Part shown: positions 1 through 5,151 of the stretch, piece by piece
How the letters are laid out: every line of letters begins with the position of its first letter
How positions within the stretch are numbered: position 1 is the stretch's first letter
Source: an uncultured Coriobacteriaceae bacterium
Lineage (GTDB): Bacteria; Actinomycetota; Coriobacteriia; Coriobacteriales; Eggerthellaceae
NCBI GenBank assembly: GCA_946623915.1
Contig: CAMORQ010000167.1
Location: forward strand, 1 to 5,151
Length of the DNA: 5,151 nt
Direction of reading: 5' to 3'
Position numbers and translations under genes: made by a program
The notes under the pieces: model-generated
What the model was told of the DNA's origin: nothing
What the model saw: only the letters and a program-made list of their open reading frames with translations
Databases searched by the model: none

Positions 1-197
1 TTCTCGAAGGCAGGATTGACGAATGGATCACTCGTCCAGGTGAGCACGCCTTCCGCGTCCGCGGTAGGCTCGACCGTCACTTCGGAGAGCGCCTTGGCAG
101 TCTCGGTCTCGACTTTGTTGCACACGCTGCACTCGCGCGTGGCGGTCACGGTCGCGGCATCGAAATCCCAAACGTACTCGATATCGCCCCACTGGTG
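1..197 (-). repeat. C-terminal tandem module, copy 3 (cut by window edge)
   Basis: Residues 1652-1716, continuing past the left edge. It starts HQWGDIEYVWDFD (1652-1664) and VTATRECSVC (1668-1677), again with a C-x-x-C (C1674/C1677, nt 120-131). It then runs through VTVEPTADAEG and DPFVNPAFE at the last complete codon. This part corresponds to TNPAFTTQT in copy 1, so the block homologous to PKLGFTVKV should begin roughly 10 codons beyond position 1. Confidence 0.72.
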
Positions 198-3100
198 CGC
201 GGGGGTCTTGAGTTCGATGGCGAACAGGTTGTGCGACATCCAATTGGCATCGTATGCGGTCTGGATGCGGTAGACCTGGCCCTCCGGCAGAACGGCTGCA
301 TCGTAGGCCGTCTTTGCGGAAGCCACGACGGTATCCATGTCGTTGATCTGGGTCTCATCCCCAAATCCCATGCCAACGTAGCCGTTTTCGCCCTGAGCGA
401 CGTCGTAGACGTAGCTTTGGTAGGCATCGAAGGCGTCGTTGAGTTCGATGGAGACCTGGTCGACGTCGCAGGAAGGCAGCTCCACAGCAACAAGCGGGAT
501 GAAGCTTTCGACCAGCTCGTTGTCTGGATATGTGTGGTAGGACGCATCGTAGCCCTGCGGCTTGATGTCGTAGGTAGCCGGGTCGACGACCTGATCGCCG
601 ACCTTAACCGTGAATCCGAGCTTGGGCGTCTTGACGGTCTTAGTCTGCGACTCAAGGCCCTCCGCGGTAAACGGAGCCGTTAGGGTCTGTTCGCCTTCAG
701 CTTCGAACGTGGGGAGCGTAGTCTGCTCGGAGGTCACGTTGACCGTCTGGATTTCCTCGACCTCTTTGCACAAGGTGCATTCGCGCGTGGCGGTGACGCT
801 TGCGTTGTCGTCCGCCCAGGTGTAGACAGGATCGCCCCATGCGTGCTCGGGCACGACGAAGGCGATGCCGTAGAGGTTGTGGGAGACGTAGTTTGCGTCG
901 TAAGCGGTCTGCACGCGGATCACGTTGTCCACTGCGGGTACGTCGATCTCGTATGCTTTGTCGGCTGTGGCTATGCGGTTGTAGGCGTCCTTTTGGTCGC
1001 CGAAACCGTAATCGATGTAGGTGCCGTAGCCGGTTTCGGCATCGGGTTGGGCGGTGTAGATATAGTTCTGGTACTCCCCCACCGCGTTGTTCAACGCGAT
1101 TTCTACCTTGCTGGTTTCGCACGGCAGCGTGACGGTTGCCAACGGAACCTTGTTTTCGATTCTGCCGTCGGAGACCCAAGCCCCCTCTTCGTAATGTCCC
1201 CCTTCGTACGACGCGTCATAGCCGGTCGCGTTGACGGCGATTTTGTCCGCCGCCACTTCTTCGCCATCCACTTTAACCGTGAAGCCCAGTTTGGGAGACG
1301 CGACTTCCTGGGTCTGCGTGGTGAACGCAGGGTTGGTAAAGGTGGCTGTGTAGGTAACCTTACCCTCCGTTTCGAACGTCGGGATGGTGGTCAGGGCGCT
1401 CGTGGTGCCGACTTCTTCGGTTTCGACGTTTGCCGCGTCGTTGTTGTCTACGCGCGTAGCCGTGCAGGTCGAGTAATCCTCCGCCCAAACGTAGGTGGGC
1501 TCACCCCAGTCCTCTTCGGACTCCCACGCAAGCGCCGGCGTGTCCTGGTCGATGGAGGAGCCCGGAATGTAGGCGTCGCCTAGCAGAGTCAGGAAGTCGC
1601 CCGTCTTCATTTCGTCGGCGGTCTTCTGAACGGCCTGGCCGTCGCCTTCGATCGTGGTGGGCGCGTCGGCGTTGGCATCTTCGATGTAGTAGGAAGCGAC
1701 CGGTAGCGTGGTGCGGACAGCCAAGCTGTAGCCACCGCCATATTCGGACACGATGGTGCCGAAATTGTAGCAATTGCTAAGCGTTATGCTAGCTGCAGGC
1801 GGGTTGCTGGTTCCCAGCGCCACCAGGCCAGCCGCGTACTTGTTGTACTGGTTTGCCTTAGCAGCTATGGTGCCCAGGTTGTAGCAGTTCTGAAGCGTGA
1901 CCTGCGCACTGGACGCGGCAGCATAGGTGAAGCCGCCCGCGTAGGAATAGCTATTGCCATGCGCGGTATTCGTAATGTTGCCCTTATTGGCACAATTGAT
2001 GAATTGAGTATGACCCGCACCAGCATTTGCCACAAAACCAGCAGCAAACGGCGCGCTGCTGCCGGAGGTCTTGGTGTTGGTCACATTCGCCAAGTTGCGC
2101 ACGTTCTCGAACGTGGCGCCGCGGATTACCTGGCCCACCAGAGCACCCAGGTAGTTATGGTCGGCACTCGTCACATCACCGGTAACCGTAAGATTGCGGA
2201 TGACGGCACCGTCGGTGACCGCGCCGAACAGGCCGGCATAACCTGCGCTGTTTGTGCCCATGCCGCCGATGTTGATGGTATGCCCGTTGCCCTCGAACGT
2301 ACCACGGAAGCTGTCCGTGGTATTGCGGCCGATGGGCGTCCAAGCCGCAGTGTCGGTGTCGGAGGCCAGATCCAAATCGGCCAGCAACTCGACGGTTGCG
2401 CCTTCAAACTTAGTGCCGGCGTTCACCAGCTGAGAGAATGTGAGCAGTTCGTCTTCGGTGGAGATGGTGAGCGGCTTCACGTTCACCGTGAACACTTCGC
2501 TGTCGGCGGTTGCCGTCTGGGCGCTGCTCTTGGCCGTGATGTCGGTGTTTGTAGCGCGGCAGAAATAGTAGAACGTACCCAGTTCGGTGGTGTCGGGCGC
2601 GAACGTGCTTGCCGTGGCGTCCTCGATCGCTTCCGCTGCGGCTTTGTCCGCGTCGGCGGCAGTCAGCTTGTACCACTGGTAGGATAGTTCGCCGCTTGCG
2701 CCCTCGGGCAGCTCGGCGACGGCCTCGATTTCCGTGGCTACCGGCTGCATGGCGTCTACGACAGTGGCTTCGGTCGGTGTGGCGAACACCGGCGCGGCTG
2801 CCTCGTGGGTGTTGCGCACACGAACTTCGGCCACGTTGGAGATGGCGAACGGGGCCTTTTCGCCGAACGTGTTGGTGACCGTCACGTAGTAGCGACCTAC
2901 TTCGCCCGCAGCAAGCTCGGGGGTGAAGCTGGCCTCCGTGGCGTTGGTGATAGGCTCGTCCGTCTCGGGGTTCGGATCGCCCGTCTCGGGCGCCTTGTAC
3001 CACTGATACGTGAGCGTGCCGTCAGAGCCGGTCTTGCCCGCCTCGGGCTTTTCGGCCACCACGGTCAAGGGCGCGATGGTTTCTTCAGCGTCGTATTCGG

Positions 3101-5151
3101 CGCTTTGCGGCTGGGTGGTGATGGTGGGCATGCCGCCTGCTTCCTCCCAGTACAGTGCCGGGTAGTCCTGCGGTGTGCGCGAATCGCCGCCGGCGATCCA
3201 CATGCCCGCATAGTCGCCCGCATTCAGCGTGTTCACCATGTCTGCAGCTTTCAGCTGCGCATCGGTTTTAGAAACGTAGTAGGCAGCCGTGTGTCCGGCG
3301 TAGCTGCTGGAGCTTTGGTCGTTGGCACCCACGGGATTCACAGACGAAGAGTTCAGGAAGTAGGACACATCATTGCCGTTGGCAGGAACGCTCTGCGGCT
3401 TGAAACCGCCCACCGCACCGATGTAGTTGTTGTAGCTGGACACGCCGCCGGGTACGCTGCCGTAGTTGGCGCAGTTCTTGATTGCCGTGTACCAACCAGC
3501 GATGCCGCCCGTGCCGCGATTGGTGCTCTCGTTGGTAACCGTGCCCGCGTTGTAGCAAGACGTGATGGTGGTCGTGTAGTAATCGGAGCTGGACGTGCTG
3601 CGCACACCACCCACGATGCCGCCCACGCCTTCGGCCTTGCCGCTGATGGCGCCCTTGTTGTAGCAGCCTTTCACCGTGGTGGTGCCGTACGCACCGCCCA
3701 CGATGCCGCCTGCTGTGGAGTAAGCGGTGCTGTAGCTGCTGTTGCCTTGCGTGGCGGTGACCGTGGCGTGGTTGCCGCAGTTCTCAACAAGGGTCGTGCC
3801 AGACGCGGTGGAGCCGATGATGCCGCCCACGTTGTACGTGCCGGTTATCGAGCTGTTCTCGCCGACGATGAGGTTTTTGATGACCGCGCCGTCGCGCGTG
3901 TTGCCGAACAGGCCAGCGCCGGCTGTGGTCATGCTGACCTGCACGCCGTCGATCGTATGGCCTTCGCCATCGAACGTGCCGGCGAAGTTGTTGATGGGAT
4001 CCCAGCTCTTGGTGGTGTCGTCGGACTGTAGGTCCAAATCGGCCTTCAGGTGTACGGTCACGCCTTCGAAGGTCTGGCTGTAGCTGACGGCGCTCTTGAA
4101 CGCGAGCAGCTCGGCCGGCGTGGAGATGGTGTACTCGCCCACCGTGATGGTGAAAGTGGGGCTGTCGGCTGTGGCCGTCTGCTCGCCCACGCGCGCAAAC
4201 TCGTCGGTGTTGGTGGCACGGCAGAAGAAGTAGTAGGTGCCACCGTCGGTGGGCTTGAATGTGTAGGCGGCGCCGGTTGCGCCTTCGATGGCCTGGGCGT
4301 TGGTGCCGGTTGCGTCGTCTGCGGTGTACCACTGGTAGGTAAGGTCGCCCTTTTCGACCGTGGCCGTCGCCTCGAGCGCGTTGGCCGTGAGGATTTTGCC
4401 CTCGATGGCCTGCGCTTCGGCCGGGGTGGTGAACACAGGTGTTTCGGCCGCATAGTCGCCGAGCACCTTGATGGTGGCGGTCTTGGAGTTCACCGAAACA
4501 GGGTTGCCGTTGTTGGGATTGGTAACCGTGCAGAAGAAGCTGGCTTCGCTGCCAGGAGCCACCGTGGGCTGGTAAGTCTTGCCCGTGCCCACGGAATTCT
4601 CGCGGTCGGCGGTGTTGTACCAGGTGTAAGTAAGGCCTTCGTCGTCGCCGGACCCTTCGGGGAACTCGGCCGCAACGGTGAGCGCGGCAATGGTGTCGGC
4701 AGCCGCGTACTCGGCGCTTTCGGGATGCGTGGTGATAACCGGCGAGCCTTCGACCACTTCCCAATAGAGCTTCGGGCTGCCCTGGTCGCCGCCGTCGATC
4801 CAACGGTCGGCGTAAGCGCCGATGTTAAGCGCGCTTAGCAGCGGAGCGTCGTTGTAGTCGGCCGCGCCAGAAAGTTGGTCGGCGGTTACGGCGTTCACGT
4901 TGGTCTGCGTGGAAGCAGCAGCCGCATATGCGCAGCTGGAATCCAGATAGTAGCACGCATCATCAGCGCTGGAGATAGCCTGCCAGCTGCTGCCGGCAAT
5001 GGCGCCGATGCCACGGTCGACACTAGCGTACACCGAAGTGACGGTGCCCACATTTACACAATTGCGCACATAGGCGCTCGCGCCATCGATGCCGCCCACA
5101 TAGTAGTTGTTCGAATTGCGCAGCATGGTAACAGTACCGGTGTTATAGCAC
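1..5151 (-). CDS. Giant modular surface protein (GLUG repeats, Ig-like domains, C-terminal tandem modules); internal fragment
   Basis: One minus-strand frame runs uninterrupted from 5150 to 3 (1,716 complete codons) and stays open at both edges, so this is an internal part of a larger gene. Domain order by residue: GLUG tail 1-136, Ig-like 137-237, Ig-like 238-337, GLUG 338-673, Ig-like 674-785, Ig-like 786-891, GLUG 892-1210, then tandem modules 1211-1435, 1436-1651 and 1652-1716+. The composition is rich in Gly, Ala, Thr, Asn and Asp with few Lys, and no hydrophobic membrane segment is seen, which fits an exported extracellular stalk. GLUG motifs are known from streptococcal IgA1 peptidases and many bacterial surface proteins. 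No protease or other catalytic motif is visible here. A role as adhesin or surface structure is inference. The signal peptide and any LPXTG-type or other anchor would lie outside the window. I am sure of the coding frame and domain style, but not of the function. Confidence 0.95.
198..845 (-). repeat. C-terminal tandem module, copy 2
   Basis: Residues 1436-1651, 216 long. It begins HAWGDPVYTWADD (1436-1448) and VTATRECTLC (1452-1461), giving a C-x-x-C pair at C1458/C1461 (nt 768-779). It continues TTLPTFEAEG, then PKLGFTVKV (1509-1517), GYDASY (1533-1538), VAVELPSC (ending C1561), YVGMGFGD and QTAYDANWMSHNLFAIEL (1630-1647). The landmark spacing from copy 1 is 223 residues at the Trp and PKLGF motifs and 216 at QTAYDAN, so the copies are colinear with only a small length change. 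A C-x-x-C in an extracellular repeat may be a disulfide or a metal site; the sequence alone does not decide. Confidence 0.78.
846..1520 (-). repeat. C-terminal tandem module, copy 1
   Basis: Residues 1211-1435. Part a is a hairpin-like W-G-E-P-T-Y-V-W (1215-1222) then STCTATR (1227-1233). Next comes TTIPTFETEG (1254-1263) and VTYTATFTNPAFTTQTQEV (1265-1283), a pattern I recall from many gut bacterial surface proteins. Part b is PKLGFTVKV (1286-1294), GYDASY (1310-1315), LATVTLPC (1337-1344), IYT...YGFGD, and QTAYDANYVSHNLYGIAFV (1414-1432). This copy lacks the C-x-x-C of the later copies: after TATR it reads VDNNDAANVETE, and its single nearby Cys is C1229 upstream of TATR. I do not recognise part b as a named domain. 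Confidence 0.75.
1521..2477 (-). repeat. GLUG-repeat domain 3
   Basis: Residues 892-1210. The cap LTISTEDELLTF (894-905), LLADLDLAS (922-930), W-T-P-I-G (937-941), FRGTFEGNGHTIN (948-960), GLFG (973-976) and AVIRNLTV (982-989) match GLUG domain 2 one for one. Four degenerate GLUG motifs follow at about 1000-1024, 1035-1060, 1070-1095 and 1105-1134. The last three carry the Cys (C1053, C1089, C1127), but the first has Val1017 instead. The closing segment is ASYYIEDANAD... ending at TPALAWE, a shortened form of the exit in the other two GLUG domains. The codons at about 1770-2060 are noticeably less GC-biased (AAT, GGT, GCT, TTT, TGT, CAT) than in the rest of the gene. Confidence 0.82.
2478..2795 (-). 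other. Ig-like domain 4 (type B)
   Basis: Residues 786-891. The entry APVFATPTEAT (786-796), core Trp in LSYQWYK (W826), F-strand GTFYYFCRATNTD (858-870, C864) and exit QTATADSEVFTVNV (878-891) align with Ig-like domain 2. A helical-looking Ala/Asp/Lys-rich loop (AADADKAAAEA, 831-841) follows the core Trp. One unpaired Cys is present. Confidence 0.75.
2796..3131 (-). other. Ig-like domain 3 (type A)
   Basis: Residues 674-785. The entry MPTITTQPQSAEYDAEETI matches Ig-like domain 1. The core Trp is in LTYQWYK (W717) and the F-strand reads GRYYVTVTNTFG (752-763), where Val756 takes the place of the Cys found in the other three Ig-like domains. A Pro/Glu/Asp-rich loop (KAPETGDPNPETDEP, 719-733) is inserted after the core Trp and is longer than in domain 1. 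The end strand is AEVRV (774-778), followed by a short linker RNTHEAA. Confidence 0.75.
3132..4139 (-). repeat. GLUG-repeat domain 2 (complete)
   Basis: Residues 338-673. The entry is a cap, YTISTPAELLAF (340-351), followed by LKADLDL (368-374), W-D-P-I (383-386) and FAGTFDGEGHTIDG (389-402), then GLFG (413-416) and AVIKNLIV (422-429). This cap precedes GLUG repeats in many bacterial surface proteins. Four GLUG motifs follow, each a GG-I-x-G turn ending in N/S-C-x-N-x-G: 439-465 (nt 3756-3836), 478-504 (3639-3719), 508-539 (3534-3629) and 546-567 (3450-3515). Their Cys residues are C458, C496, C532 and C560. The domain is likely a right-handed beta-helix or related solenoid (inference from the periodic short strands). 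It closes with a VSYFLNSS / AAYYVSKTDAQLK segment and W-I-A-G-G-D...P-A-L-Y-W-E. Confidence 0.85.
4140..4439 (-). other. Ig-like domain 2 (type B)
   Basis: Residues 238-337. The entry strand is PVFTTPAEA (238-246), the core Trp lies in LTYQWY (W274), and the F-strand is GTYYFFCRATNTD (304-316, C310). The exit TATADSPTFTITV (325-337) leads straight into GLUG domain 2. It is clearly paralogous to Ig-like domain 4, sharing PVF-T-P-EA, YQWY, FCRATNTD and QTATADS. Only one Cys is present, so no internal disulfide is expected. Confidence 0.75.
4440..4742 (-). other. Ig-like domain 1 (type A)
   Basis: Residues 137-237 form a bacterial Ig-like beta-sandwich. The entry strand is PVITTHPESAEY (137-148), the core Trp is in LTYTWY (W177), and the F-strand reads ASFFCTVTN (C207), with a final ATIKV strand (225-229). 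It matches Ig-like domain 3 in position and entry sequence (P-x-I-T-T-x-P-x-S-A-E-Y). C207 sits where the second Cys of a classical Ig disulfide would be, but no B-strand partner Cys is present. Such domains usually act as spacers or ligand-binding modules in surface proteins; no specific ligand can be inferred. Confidence 0.75.
4743..5150 (-). repeat. GLUG-repeat domain 1, C-terminal part
   Basis: Residues 1-136 are the end of a GLUG domain whose beginning is beyond the right edge. It opens in the middle of a motif (CYNTGTVT, 1-8). One more motif follows: a YYVGGIDG turn (16-23), then RNCVNVGTV (29-37). The exit segment has a CYYLDSSC stretch (66-73) and a stretch ending in W-I-D-G-G-D...P-K-L-Y-W-E at about 117-131. 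The same exit segment closes GLUG domain 2 (W-I-A-G-G-D...P-A-L-Y-W-E). This conserved closing segment suggests that the boundary at 4742/4743 is a true module junction. Confidence 0.8.

Noticed and set aside
439..1183. Possible separate genes for the C-terminal modules, with a start inside the window
   Set aside because: The frame is continuous through all module borders, with no stop, no intergenic gap and no ribosome-binding site plus start at a border; the modules belong to one polypeptide.
1760..3670. Recurring short DNA string near gttgtagca at about 1765, 1879, 3549 and 3659, which might suggest a direct-repeat array
   Set aside because: Each copy encodes the Cys-Tyr-Asn core of a GLUG motif in frame (tgc tac aac). 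Spacing is irregular and the intervening sequence is coding, so this is not a CRISPR array or separate DNA repeat.
2805..4031. Long plus-strand open frame of 408 codons, with similar ones at 195-683, 843-1583, 1959-2687 and 4050-4838
   Set aside because: All five lie in the plus-strand frame exactly in register with the minus-strand codons. Stops there need TTA, CTA or TCA in the real gene, which are rare in this GC-rich codon usage. Their translations show no domain pattern of their own, so they are shadows of the true gene.
3132..4139. IgA1 peptidase identity, because GLUG motifs occur in streptococcal M26 peptidases
   Set aside because: No HExxH zinc-protease motif or other catalytic signature is seen in this frame. 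GLUG motifs are widespread in non-enzymatic surface proteins, so a peptidase call is not supported by this window.
3784..4803. Minus-strand open frame of 339 codons, and others at 697-1179, 1501-1773, 2410-3003 and 4058-4453
   Set aside because: They sit in the other two minus-strand frames, overlap the repeat-rich true frame completely, and give Arg/His/Pro-rich translations typical of out-of-frame GC-rich DNA.

Overview
The whole window lies inside one protein-coding gene on the minus strand. Reading the reverse complement with codons starting at 5150, 5147 and so on, I find no stop codon over 1,716 consecutive codons (5150 down to 3). The frame is open at both edges, so the start, any signal peptide, the anchor and the stop are all outside. 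No other gene, RNA, promoter, terminator, mobile element or CRISPR array is supported.

The translated protein is a chain of repeated extracellular-type modules. From the N-terminal side (high coordinates) to the C-terminal side (low coordinates) it reads: end of a GLUG-repeat domain (5150-4743), two Ig-like domains (4742-4140), a full GLUG-repeat domain (4139-3132), two more Ig-like domains (3131-2478), a third GLUG-repeat domain (2477-1521), then tandem copies of a second module of about 216-223 residues (1520-846, 845-198, and a third copy cut by the edge at 197-1). The GLUG plus Ig-Ig block recurs with a period of 554 residues. Residue numbers in the entries count from the codon at 5150 as residue 1.

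The GC-rich codon use (GGC, ACC, AAC, GAC, GCC; very few TTA, CTA or TCA) and the style of protein suggest a high-GC bacterium. Very long GLUG/Ig/'TYTW...TATR' surface proteins are, from memory, typical of gut Coriobacteriia such as Eggerthella, Slackia, Gordonibacter or Adlercreutzia. That placement is inference, not proof. The likely role is a large secreted or wall-attached surface protein, perhaps an adhesin. No enzymatic domain is visible in this part.

The most interesting part is the C-terminal tandem module. Its first 70 residues or so resemble a repeat common in gut bacterial surface proteins. The following 140-150 residues (PKLGFTVKV ... QTAYDAN..SHNL) form a conserved block I cannot assign to a known family.
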